Source: Chloroflexi bacterium AL-N1 (GTDB lineage Bacteria > Chloroflexota > Chloroflexia > Chloroflexales > Roseiflexaceae). From it: a stretch of DNA of 64,000 nt. This document shows, piece after piece, positions 1 to 9,605 of this stretch; within the stretch, counting starts at the first letter, position 1; each line of letters starts with the position of its first letter. The stretch spans positions 1-64,000 of the forward strand of contig WYDT01000030.1 in assembly GCA_013122435.1 (NCBI GenBank), in the 5' to 3' direction. The notes beneath the pieces are model-generated. The model was not told the origin of the DNA and did no database searches. It saw only the letters and a program-made list of their open reading frames with translations. The position numbers were made by a program, and so were the translations under genes.

Positions 1-17
1 CGAAGGCGCGGAGATAG

Positions 18-3000
18 CCTAAATAACTTTCGACTCGCCACAGAGTACTGAAACTGAAGGATTCGGTGCTTTTGAGCCTGGTCTGAGAGGCCTAAATAAC
101 TTTCGACTCGCCACAGAGTACTGAAACATGACCAGGTCAATCCTAGGTAACTCAGAACCACGAACCTAAATAACTTTCGACTCGCCACAGAGTACTGAAA
201 CTCTCAGAGGCTATGGCGGAAAAGCTTTGGGAAGGGCCTAAATAACTTTCGACTCGCCACAGAGTACTGAAACTTTGCAATGCTCTCATTGAGTGTAGGG
301 AGTAATGCCTAAATAACTTTCGACTCGCCACAGAGTACTGAAACTAGAGGCCGATCAGCTTACGTTGTTCGAGGACGAACCTAAATAACTTTCGACTCGC
401 CACAGAGTACTGAAACTTCGTGTGGTTTGTGAGCGACATCGGTCGCTCAATAACCTAAATAACTTTCGACTCGCCACAGAGTACTGAAACCTGGGGTTCT
501 GTACTGCGGCTACCAGGATAATTCCCTAAATAACTTTCGACTCGCCACAGAGTACTGAAACTCTATCACCACAATACGACCAGTGTCTTCACATAACCCT
601 AAATAACTTTCGACTCGCCACAGAGTACTGAAACTGCGCGAGAGAGGGCACGGGTCACGCGGTTTTCGGCCTAAATAACTTTCGACTCGCCACAGAGTAC
701 TGAAACACTTCCATGTCCCCGTATCGACGGGAGTAATAGCAACCTAAATAACTTTCGACTCGCCACAGAGTACTGAAACAGGTCTTTGGTCAGTGTGGTC
801 TGGAAGTCACTCACCTAAATAACTTTCGACTCGCCACAGAGTACTGAAACCTAGGCAGAAAGCGCGACGCGCAGAGAGAACAAGACCTAAATAACTTTCG
901 ACTCGCCACAGAGTACTGAAACGCCAATCAACGAAGCGTCCTTGGCTGTTCGTTGCTGCCTAAATAACTTTCGACTCGCCACAGAGTACTGAAACCAGAC
1001 GTGTTTTCCAGATGGAGGCCTGGATATGTTTCCTAAATAACTTTCGACTCGCCACAGAGTACTGAAACCCAGAGGGAAGCAAGCAGATGCGCGTACCGAC
1101 ACCAGCCTAAATAACTTTCGACTCGCCACAGAGTACTGAAACTCTTCGTATGCTAGGCAAGCTAGTAAAGCGGCCAGGGCCTAAATAACTTTCGACTCGC
1201 CACAGAGTACTGAAACAAGTGCAATCGTCTCAACAAAACCAGATGTGTCCACCTAAATAACTTTCGACTCGCCACAGAGTACTGAAACTGCGTGTGTCGA
1301 GAATTGCCCTCCACACGCAAGTGTCCTAAATAACTTTCGACTCGCCACAGAGTACTGAAACTGGGTGCTTTAAACCCTGACAGCTTTGGCACGCGCTCCT
1401 AAATAACTTTCGACTCGCCACAGAGTACTGAAACTGTAACAGAGCACTGTAACAGAGCACTGTAACAGAGCCTAAATAACTTTCGACTCGCCACAGAGTA
1501 CTGAAACTCTCTTCTTGCTACAGTACTCTGCTATAGCTGTTACCTAAATAACTTTCGACTCGCCACAGAGTACTGAAACTCTGGTACGCCTGTTCCACCA
1601 CATCGAACAGTACTGCCCTAAATAACTTTCGACTCGCCACAGAGTACTGAAACTAAGGATAAAAACACCATGACCAGGCAAGAAGTACCTAAATAACTTT
1701 CGACTCGCCACAGAGTACTGAAACTCTTTATTCTGCTAGGGAGAGACAGGCTTATACGCTTCCTAAATAACTTTCGACTCGCCACAGAGTACTGAAACTA
1801 CACCACAATCTGGTGGATACTTTGACATAAGCACCTAAATAACTTTCGACTCGCCACAGAGTACTGAAACGTTGAGCGTGTTACCGTTCCCTACCTTGAT
1901 GATGGCCCTAAATAACTTTCGACTCGCCACAGAGTACTGAAACTTACAATCGGTTACCCGAGGTTGTTCAGGCCGAACCTAAATAACTTTCGACTCGCCA
2001 CAGAGTACTGAAACGTGAAGCTTGCTGAGGCTATCATCGAGCTTGATGATCCTAAATAACTTTCGACTCGCCACAGAGTACTGAAACGCTGTATCAACTC
2101 TTTTGGCTGGTCGATGTCTGGAAACCTAAATAACTTTCGACTCGCCACAGAGTACTGAAACTCGTAAGGCTATCACATACGCTATTGCCAAACAGCCTAA
2201 ATAACTTTCGACTCGCCACAGAGTACTGAAACGACCGAGAGAGTTATGGGCGTGGGTATGGACCTGCCCTAAATAACTTTCGACTCGCCACAGAGTACTG
2301 AAACGTCGAAACACTACTGTTCATGCGGCGAGTCATTTGACCTAAATAACTTTCGACTCGCCACAGAGTACTGAAACAACAATCTCGTCTGGGGAGATAG
2401 GAGTGTCCCCTGCCCTAAATAACTTTCGACTCGCCACAGAGTACTGAAACGACACTAAGGTACGGTCAAGTCGGAGCAGGGGTCTCCTAAATAACTTTCG
2501 ACTCGCCACAGAGTACTGAAACGCCTGCAGGCTGGCAATGGTTCGCTGCAGACGCTCAACCTAAATAACTTTCGACTCGCCACAGAGTACTGAAACACAA
2601 TCATTCGGTTGGGCTCACGATCGGATTTCAACCTAAATAACTTTCGACTCGCCACAGAGTACTGAAACAAAGCTCTGCTCGTTTTAATGTCTGTCTCACC
2701 GACCTAAATAACTTTCGACTCGCCACAGAGTACTGAAACATGGTCAGCCTTGGAGCGTCTTCCTCTTGGCCTTCCCTAAATAACTTTCGACTCGCCACAG
2801 AGTACTGAAACAACCTTATAAACTTGCATTCCGCAAGACAACAGATCACCTAAATAACTTTCGACTCGCCACAGAGTACTGAAACTCAACCGACCCGGCA
2901 GCAACCACGTGGGTAATGTCCCTAAATAACTTTCGACTCGCCACAGAGTACTGAAACTATACCGCTAGCAGTGTCTTGTGGTATGTCATACCCTAAATAA

Positions 3001-4472
3001 CTTTCGACTCGCCACAGAGTACTGAAACTCCACATTGTTCGATGCCTTGCGGCAAGTTTCATTCCTAAATAACTTTCGACTCGCCACAGAGTACTGAAAC
3101 TTGAGTACGGCCTCGGCACTAACAATGATATCTTGCCTAAATAACTTTCGACTCGCCACAGAGTACTGAAACGCGCGGGGATCGTAAGTAGTTTGTATAG
3201 AATGCACTCCTAAATAACTTTCGACTCGCCACAGAGTACTGAAACGCGCGGGGATCGTAAGTAGTTTGTATAGAATGCACTCCTAAATAACTTTCGACTC
3301 GCCACAGAGTACTGAAACTGTGTAGGTTTGTATCCAGGTCACGGTTTCACCTCTCCTAAATAACTTTCGACTCGCCACAGAGTACTGAAACCTTGGGATA
3401 ATCACTCGGTGATGCGCGGTGAAAGCCTAAATAACTTTCGACTCGCCACAGAGTACTGAAACTGTCAATCGGTATCTTCCAGTAGTCGATACTAAACCTA
3501 AATAACTTTCGACTCGCCACAGAGTACTGAAACGTTGGTGAGGTCAATATCCACCGTTGCGCCTAGTGACCTAAATAACTTTCGACTCGCCACAGAGTAC
3601 TGAAACCCGAACAACCGCGCGCCTGATGCGAACGACAGGCGCCCTAAATAACTTTCGACTCGCCACAGAGTACTGAAACTGTGACACTGACGCGCTATAT
3701 CTCTACAGTGATACCCTAAATAACTTTCGACTCGCCACAGAGTACTGAAGCGTTGTTCAAGATTCAGCGTGTGACGGCTGCCGCTACCCTAAATAACTTT
3801 CGACTCGCCACAGAGTACTGAAACGTGGTAACGGTGACGGCAGGGTCTTGCAACATGTCCTAAATAACTTTCGACTCGCCACAGAGTACTGAAACTCTTC
3901 TCGGGTCTCTTTACGATTCTGACAAGTATTGCCTAAATAACTTTCGACTCGCCACAGAGTACTGAAACTTGTACATCATTGTGGTCACGTAGTACGGACA
4001 ATGCCTAAATAACTTTCGACTCGCCACAGAGTACTGAAACCATTTATCGCTGCTGCTGCTCCGATTGCGGCGCTGGCCTAAATAACTTTCGACTCGCCAC
4101 AGAGTACTGAAACCGTACTCCTCCCGAGTGGTTGGCTTGCGATTAGGAGCCTAAATAACTTTCGACTCGCCACAGAGTACTGAAACCTCGTATCGTCGTT
4201 TCTTCACTGGGTCAGTCTCTGCCCTAAATAACTTTCGACTCGCCACAGAGTACTGAAACTTAGCTCTAAGTAGACTGTGCGAACGACGTGTAGCCTAAAT
4301 AACTTTCGACTCGCCACAGAGTACTGAAACTTTCATCACGCGGAGGGGGGTTGTCTTTTATATAACCTAAATAACTTTCGACTCGCCACAGAGTACTGAA
4401 ACGTTCGACTTTGTGGACGATGAAACGATTGCACGCCTAAATAACTTTCGACTCGCCACAGAGTACTGAAAC
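18..4472 (+). CRISPR. CRISPR array, 62 repeats of 37 nt
   Basis: I count 62 near-identical 37-nt repeats beginning CCTAAATAACTTTCG and ending AGAGTACTGAAAC, separated by 61 complete spacers of about 33-37 nt, plus a partial spacer at bases 1-17, so the array continues to the left. The period is 71-73 nt. The repeat contains a short ACTC/GAGT stem and ends in ACTGAAAC, the 3' end typical of repeats of type I-D and type III systems. That ending suggests transcription along the plus strand, with leader and cas genes left of the window. Repeats are almost invariant; the copy at 3715-3751 ends CTGAAGC instead of CTGAAAC. One spacer is duplicated (3173-3208 and 3246-3281). No cas gene is present in the 64 kb, so the type is inferred from the repeat alone. 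Confidence 0.98.
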
Positions 4473-4506
4473 GCAATATCTACGTGAACTTGCTCCGTGA
4501 GCTAGT

Positions 4507-4720
4507 CGCTGAACAATTCTGTGATCAGCTGAGTATACCTTGTAAGTAAGCGTCCGGAAGGCGAGATGAGTTTTTCTAATTTGAGCCGCCGATACCCGCC
4601 TTCCGGACGCTTGAATTCTTTGACTCGTTGAGCGTAATGAAACCACGATTGTCCACTGTAACTCATGCACGGCGTATGCCTGAACAATCCTGCGACTCGC
4701 TGAGAGTACGCCTTGTAAAC
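4507..4720 (+). repeat. Decayed CRISPR repeats beyond the array end
   Basis: Three degenerate copies of the repeat follow the last intact one. At 4507-4548 a copy starts 72 nt after the last repeat, exactly in phase, keeping the GCTGAG core and a TGTAAG end. At 4607-4643 a copy retains GACTCGTTGAGCGTAATGAA. At 4679-4720 a copy retains CCTGAACAA, GCGACTCGC and GAGAGTAC and ends GTAAAC. The first and third copies share about 50 nt of similar sequence including a CCGGAAGGC tail. This pattern fits the old trailer end of an array decaying by mutation. No gene is supported between the array and position 4938. Confidence 0.65.
4550..4610. repeat. Perfect 14-bp inverted repeat
   Basis: GCGTCCGGAAGGCG at 4550-4563 is matched by its exact reverse complement at 4597-4610, with a 33-nt loop. 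It lies between two decayed CRISPR repeats. A weaker related hairpin (ACCGGAAGGC against GCTTCCGGGT) follows at about 4725-4763. Its role is unknown; it could be a structured RNA or a mobile palindromic element inserted in the trailer. Confidence 0.6.
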
Positions 4721-4937
4721 AAGTGACCGGAAGGCAGGTACACGAGCTGATTTCGGCTTCCGGGTCGCTGGGCTCATCGATCCGATAATTCGCTACGTAG
4801 CCAATGCAAGCCAACTTCCAAAAAGCCGATGCCTGCGAATCATGGTAGTAAGACTCATCGTGCCTTCCAGAAGCTTGGTTTGTTTCACTTTTGGATTATA
4901 TGGCCTGTATACCGACAGATAGTGAAGGAGGAATAGG

Positions 4938-5957
4938 TTGAAAGATAACGAAGGCTATGTTCTGGTTGAGGAAGGAGTGCGATTGTACTATCGTACAGTT
5001 GGCACTGGTTCCAACACAGTGGTTATTGCTAACGTGTGGTTACTCGTTGCAGATTTCGAGTCGTTTGCCCAAGATCCTTGGCTCATCTTCTACGACTCGT
5101 GTGGTCGTGGTGGCTCAGATGCGATTGTGGATGAGTCACTGGTCTGGACCGATGATGAGATTGATGATTTGGAAGCTGTCCGTCAGTATTTCGGTCTTGA
5201 GAAGACGTCACTGATTGGTTGGTCCTATCTCGGAGGAGTGACCGCTCTCTATGCGATGAAGTATCCTGAATGTGTGAGCAGGATGATACTGATGTGCTCT
5301 GTGTCTCCACGCTGGCCTTCGCCACACGACGATTTTGAGGAGTTGGGTAGGAAAGGAGAGTCGCGCATTGACCCGGAGGGTGTCAAACGATTAGAAGAGA
5401 TGAGACAGACAGGTATCGAGTTAGCAGATCCGGAGAGATACTGTCGAGAGCACAACAACGTCTACCTTCCCAGGCAAATGGGCAGGCCGGAAGCACTGAC
5501 CTGCATGCGTAGTGATCCATGCGTTTTTCCAAATGAGTGGCCTCAGAATTTAGAGAAGCACTGGCGGAAGCATTTTCCGGCTGAGTCGATGCAGTGGGTT
5601 TGGCGTTCCATGTTATCCTCGCTGAAGGCACCGACTTTGGTCATCCACGGGACGGAGAATTTGATTACTCTGGAGTCGTCACGTGAGTGGGTGACTGTAC
5701 TTCCTCAAGCAAATCTGCTCGTCATCGAGGGATCTGGTCACTTTCCACACCTGGAGGCTCCTAAGGTCTTTTTCCCGGCAGTTGGGAAGTTTTTGCGTTC
5801 AAGTTTCCGGAAGCTCAGATTGCATAAGAGGAACAGGATAGCCATGTTACACATATATCGCATTCACCGACACACTTTTTCGCGTTGGCAAGCCCTACAG
5901 GAAGCCACCTCCCAGAAGTGGTGGGTTGTTTCGATGTACGGGTTTGTTATACTATGA
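4938..5957 (+). CDS. alpha/beta hydrolase, proline iminopeptidase-like
   Basis: A 339-residue alpha/beta-hydrolase-fold protein, probably cytoplasmic since no signal peptide is seen. The nucleophile elbow GWSYLGG places the serine at residue 96, and the catalytic histidine fits GSGHFP at 268. A DSCGRGGSD strand-turn near 53-61 matches the DxRGxGxS motif of the family. The position that normally holds the acid reads HGTENLI, with Asn241 where Asp is usual, so activity is uncertain. After about residue 289 the last 50 residues look unlike the family and run through a possible hairpin, as if an original stop had been lost. The start is TTG, chosen because AAGGAGGA lies 6 nt upstream. It is the first gene right of the CRISPR array, and the substrate cannot be predicted. 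Confidence 0.8.
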   Translation: MKDNEGYVLVEEGVRLYYRTVGTGSNTVVIANVWLLVADFESFAQDPWLIFYDSCGRGGSDAIVDESLVWTDDEIDDLEAVRQYFGLEKTSLIGWSYLGGVTALYAMKYPECVSRMILMCSVSPRWPSPHDDFEELGRKGESRIDPEGVKRLEEMRQTGIELADPERYCREHNNVYLPRQMGRPEALTCMRSDPCVFPNEWPQNLEKHWRKHFPAESMQWVWRSMLSSLKAPTLVIHGTENLITLESSREWVTVLPQANLLVIEGSGHFPHLEAPKVFFPAVGKFLRSSFRKLRLHKRNRIAMLHIYRIHRHTFSRWQALQEATSQKWWVVSMYGFVIL

Positions 5958-5992
5958 CACTAGTACGTTAGAAAATATTGTGAGAAGAAGCA

Positions 5993-6697
5993 ATGAGTAC
6001 CATGTCTTTGTTCCGCCGCCGTAACAACCTACCCGATTTTGTCCAGACCTATCTGGCGACAACGCGCCCTGCACGCAAATTACCTTGGCGTGAAGTCCGC
6101 TATTGTGCGCTTGATATTGAAACAACAGGCCTTAATCCACAGCAAGACACCCTTGTCGCCATCGGCCTGGTGGAGATTGTCGCTGGCCGCGTGGAACTTG
6201 GGACTCACTGGTACACTCTGGTACAACCACCCAAAGATACACCAGTCGTTGCTGATTCGATCCGTGTGCATGGCATTTTGCAGCGCGACTTGACCCACGC
6301 TGCGACCATTACCCAACTTTTGCCTGCACTGCTCGAGCGTATCCGTGGACAGGTGCTTATTGTCCATGTAGCCGCCGTCGATATCCAGTTCCTCAATCGT
6401 ATTCTTCAGCAACACTATCGCATTCGTTTACGTGGCCCAGCCATTGATACAGCGCGGGTGGCGGTGACACTTCACCACGCAGAGCGACTCCATCGTGGAT
6501 ATGATGAAGCATTACCCTCGTTATCACTGCGAACGCTTTCCGAAAAAAACAATATACCCCCAGTGCTACCGGAACATCACGCACTCAATGATGCGCTGAC
6601 AACGGCCCAATTGTTTTTGGCACAGGCCACGCGTCTTGAGCAACACGGTGCCACAACGCTGCGTGGCCTGCTACGCGCCGGGGGATGCCTGCGTTAA
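5993..6697 (+). CDS. DEDDh-family 3'-5' exonuclease (DnaQ-like)
   Basis: A 234-residue protein with the exonuclease fold of the DNA polymerase III epsilon subunit. Exo I is DIETTG at residues 41-46 (Asp41, Glu43), Exo II is around Asp130 in HVAAVDIQFL, and Exo III is HHALNDA near 195-201, giving the DEDDh metal-binding set. Such proteins hydrolyse 3' ends of DNA or RNA and act as proofreading subunits or free-standing nucleases. The 35-residue basic N-terminal extension and the lack of a C-terminal polymerase-binding region suggest a stand-alone nuclease rather than the replicative subunit. ATG is preceded by GAGAAG. It lies 35 bp after the hydrolase on the same strand, so the two may be co-transcribed. 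Confidence 0.88.
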   Translation: MSTMSLFRRRNNLPDFVQTYLATTRPARKLPWREVRYCALDIETTGLNPQQDTLVAIGLVEIVAGRVELGTHWYTLVQPPKDTPVVADSIRVHGILQRDLTHAATITQLLPALLERIRGQVLIVHVAAVDIQFLNRILQQHYRIRLRGPAIDTARVAVTLHHAERLHRGYDEALPSLSLRTLSEKNNIPPVLPEHHALNDALTTAQLFLAQATRLEQHGATTLRGLLRAGGCLR

Positions 6698-6769
6698 ACC
6701 ACAGGATGTCACCCAGTACACCAATCAGCCTCGCTACCGTGCCACTGTGATCGTGAGAGGTGATGCCCA

Positions 6770-7816
6770 CTAGCCCGGCCATCCCGTTGAAGAGTCGGCA
6801 GAGGTCGTGGTGTAGTTCTGTACAAATGGTTTCACCAGGAAGATATTTGCTTGATTATACATAAAAGGCCCTGGAATGCTGGAGATGAAGATTTCGCCAA
6901 CCTCTTCATACAGACGGATGCACTCCTCTTGATCGCTCAAGACCTTGGCATGGGCAACCATCTCGGCGAAGTCCTCATTGCAATACGCGACTCGCTCTGC
7001 AAAGGTTGAATCGCATGTCCAGAAGACACTCAACCAGTTCTGCAGATCGGGGTAGTCTTGCCCCCAACCACTAAAGGCCAGCATCTAACGTGGTTTGCCG
7101 CATCTTGCCACCAGTCATCACCACCAGCCTCGATGCGATCCTGCTGGGTACATCACCCATAAATCGGCGATGTAAGGGAAATACGGTGCCGATTGCACCA
7201 GATCAATCATCAGCGTCTGCTCATCAACAACATCGACAGCTAAACCTGTTCGCGTTTCTTCGAGGGCATTTGCATCGCCCACAGGGGTAGACGCGAACTT
7301 CTGACAGCCGGGCACCTCAAAGAGGATCTATTGATACTCATCGGCGGTATTCGGATCGCAATTGCGCTCGATGGCATAACGGACGTTCTCGGCGGTGAGA
7401 GGTGAGTCATCGCTGTACGTCAGGCCATCGCGCAACTTACACGTGATCTGTGCCGCGTTGTCGTGAAACTTTTACGACTCTGTGGCAGCGGGAACAGCAT
7501 CGAGATTCTCGTTGAGTTTCGTTAGTCCTTCGTATGCCATCGCGAGGATGCCAATCTCATTGGAAAAAGAACTTTTCTGCGGATCAAAAACATCGGGATA
7601 AGTTGACTGATGAATGTGCAAAATGCTATCACTGTTAGACTCAGCTGTGGTTGTGGCTGAGTCATCGGTCTCAGCACCACTAGACTCTGTGGACGCGCCC
7701 GTTGCATCAGGTGCAGATGTGGTTGGATTTGCAGTACCACACGTGGAGAATATGGGGAGCAGCAGGGCCAATAACAACACAACGAGTTGAGCACGAGGCA
7801 GTTGTAGCAGGTTCAT
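6770..7816 (-). pseudogene. Peptide ABC transporter substrate-binding lipoprotein, dead
   Basis: Reading the minus strand from ATG at 7816 gives a lipoprotein signal peptide (lipobox-like FSTC near residue 26), a Ser/Thr-rich linker, and then family-5 solute-binding protein text. Recognisable blocks are FDPQKSS and YEGL, and further on KLRDGLTYSDDSPLTAENV, YFPYIADLW, and near the end SGWGQDYPD. All pieces stay in one frame but are interrupted by in-frame TAA (about 7473), TAG (about 7328), two TGA and a TAG near 7085-7120. The whole is about 350 codons, against 550-600 for the family. An internal in-frame deletion of the central region is likely around 7085-7120. No permease or ATPase genes adjoin it. 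Confidence 0.85.
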
Positions 7817-8149
7817 ATTTTAGGGGACTCCTGAAGAGTGTACATATCCATACCAATGGATAGCACAATTAGACATAGGTATCCTTGCACCTGTGTGCTG
7901 AATCGATCATAACCAACAGAAGTGCCGACAGCTGTTGATTCTCCTCTCTTATTGTATGGTTATAGTAGCAGAAAGGGACGGATTTGTATCTTGGCATTGA
8001 CATATCAAGCTTGTCCAGATATTGTAAAGCTATGTAAAGGGTATCAAACTGTTCAGGAGATATGATCTTTCTTGCAGTTGGAAGGACACCGATACAGTCA
8101 ATGAAAGTACTATCAAGCCGTGGCATACAAGGCCGGATTACTCTCTCGT

Positions 8150-9295
8150 TTATAATGAGATTTGATATTGAGCATACGTATTGTTTACGCTTTGTTGCAT
8201 AAGATTAGCATGAGAAGACTTCGATTTCGATACCTGGTGTTGATCAATGTAGCTTCCGAGTAACGCTACCAGTGCCTTCAGCAGTTTCCCATCCATTGAT
8301 GTAAACTGCTGGGGCTGTGGATGCCCGATGGTAATCGTCCCATACTGTTGATGGTTACCAACCAATGGTGCAGCAAGAATCGAACGAGCATCCAGCAGTA
8401 ATGGATCGGGTCGATGTACTGCGTGGGCATCAACCACATGGATCACTTTCCCTTCACTCAGTGCCTGACTACTCGGACTGGGACCAGGATGTGGCAGGAC
8501 TGCAACAGACGGTTCGCTCCCATAAGTTGCCACCACTAGATAAGTGTCATCGTGATTGCGAAGCGTGATAACAACCTCTGTTGCCGACAGACCAGTCGTG
8601 AGTAGATCAACAATCACGGTGAAAAGATGGGTGGGTATGTGTTGAACGGTGATAGGTGAAGGATTGTGTAAAGCATCAATGATATAGTGTAGTAGATTTA
8701 ATTGCTGAGATGTTTGTTGATTGGACTGTATATGTTGTTCAAAGTCACGTGCATATGCCTGTGTCAGGAAGGACCGTGCACGGAGGTGCTCGGCATTATT
8801 GCGCTCATGTGACGCATGGGGTATGTACCCTAATAATGGTATGAGATGGTGTACCGCTCGATCAATAACCGCTACATCGTCAGACCATATGCCAACCGAA
8901 GGATCAGAGAGACGTGGGGACATAGGCATAACAGAAGGTCCTGCAACGAGGGTAATCCAAAATGTTGGTGAGTCAATCAGCGCGAACCATTCACAGGCAA
9001 GTAGAGAGGTTGGTGGCAAAGGGACATACGTAACTCCAAAAACAGGTTTTACATCTATATCGGCTACACCAAAAACAATGATGTGAACTCCAGATGAACT
9101 CAGTTGAGCATATTGAGCAAGGTACGGTAATGTATTCGAGAAACGTTGTACTCCCAGATAACATGTGACAGGAAGCTGATGTTTTTCTACATAGGTACAA
9201 CACTGTTGCCAGAGATTCTGTAGGGATACACGTGTCAGTGGGGCAGAAAGTGATGGATCGTGAGATACGAGTGTGGTGTAGAGTGAAGTTGACAT
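8150..9295 (-). CDS. DICT-GAF sensory protein
   Basis: A 381-residue soluble protein. Residues about 1-160 resemble the DICT sensory domain: an N-terminal helix, a FQ/RF-type strand and the EWFALIDSPTFWITLVAG end. Residues about 195-350 look like a GAF domain (ARSILAAPL and YGTITIGHP strands). No kinase, GGDEF or HTH output domain follows, so it may act by contacting another regulator, or its output domain may be lost. The ATG at 9295 is preferred over one 24 nt upstream because AGGAGA sits 7 nt before it. The 330 bp between its stop and the dead lipoprotein gene hold no convincing gene. Ligand unknown. Confidence 0.7.
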   Translation of the reverse strand: MSTSLYTTLVSHDPSLSAPLTRVSLQNLWQQCCTYVEKHQLPVTCYLGVQRFSNTLPYLAQYAQLSSSGVHIIVFGVADIDVKPVFGVTYVPLPPTSLLACEWFALIDSPTFWITLVAGPSVMPMSPRLSDPSVGIWSDDVAVIDRAVHHLIPLLGYIPHASHERNNAEHLRARSFLTQAYARDFEQHIQSNQQTSQQLNLLHYIIDALHNPSPITVQHIPTHLFTVIVDLLTTGLSATEVVITLRNHDDTYLVVATYGSEPSVAVLPHPGPSPSSQALSEGKVIHVVDAHAVHRPDPLLLDARSILAAPLVGNHQQYGTITIGHPQPQQFTSMDGKLLKALVALLGSYIDQHQVSKSKSSHANLMQQSVNNTYAQYQISL

Positions 9296-9496
9296 AGAGG
9301 TCTCCTGCAATACATGCAATACAGTCGTGGTAGTAAGTTAAGTCAGAAGGAGTTCAAGCACATTGAATAAAGAGAAATTACTTTTTGCTATGGGTCAGCA
9401 CTATTTAAGAACGCAAAATATCAACAAGCGGATGTTTTTTTTTGTATGATATTGAAAAGGCCGTTCCTAAAAGGGTAGTAATGCGCTCCTTGCCAA

Positions 9497-9528
9497 ATAA
9501 AATGAGGCGACCATGCCGGCCACCTCAT
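9497..9528 (-). terminator. Intrinsic terminator of the beta-helix gene
   Basis: On the minus strand ATGAGGTGGCC and GGTCGCCTCAT form an 11-bp stem with two G-U pairs and a 5-nt loop, followed by TTTTATT. It lies about 80 bp after the stop of the large secreted-protein gene ending at 9606. The rest of 9296-9605 shows no gene. Confidence 0.65.
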
Positions 9529-9605
9529 CATCAAATAATATAAAAGCCGATACGACGGTGATTGATATACTGCCGCAGCTGTATCAGCTTTTGTACCAAC
9601 AACAG

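Noticed and set aside
887-3547. Minus-strand reading frames through the CRISPR array with repeated RVESYLG- or SRKLFR-type peptides
   Set aside because: They are translations of the 37-nt repeat and its spacers in alternating frames, with no ribosome sites; they are not proteins.
4437-4814. Two overlapping minus-strand frames after the array, one with an apparent internal peptide repeat
   Set aside because: The repetition comes from decayed CRISPR repeats and hairpins at the DNA level; no start signal or protein-like composition.
7869-8126. 85-codon minus-strand frame between the DICT-GAF gene and the dead lipoprotein gene
   Set aside because: No ribosome site, no family resemblance and a different frame from the DICT-GAF gene. 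It could be a remnant of a lost output domain, but this cannot be supported.
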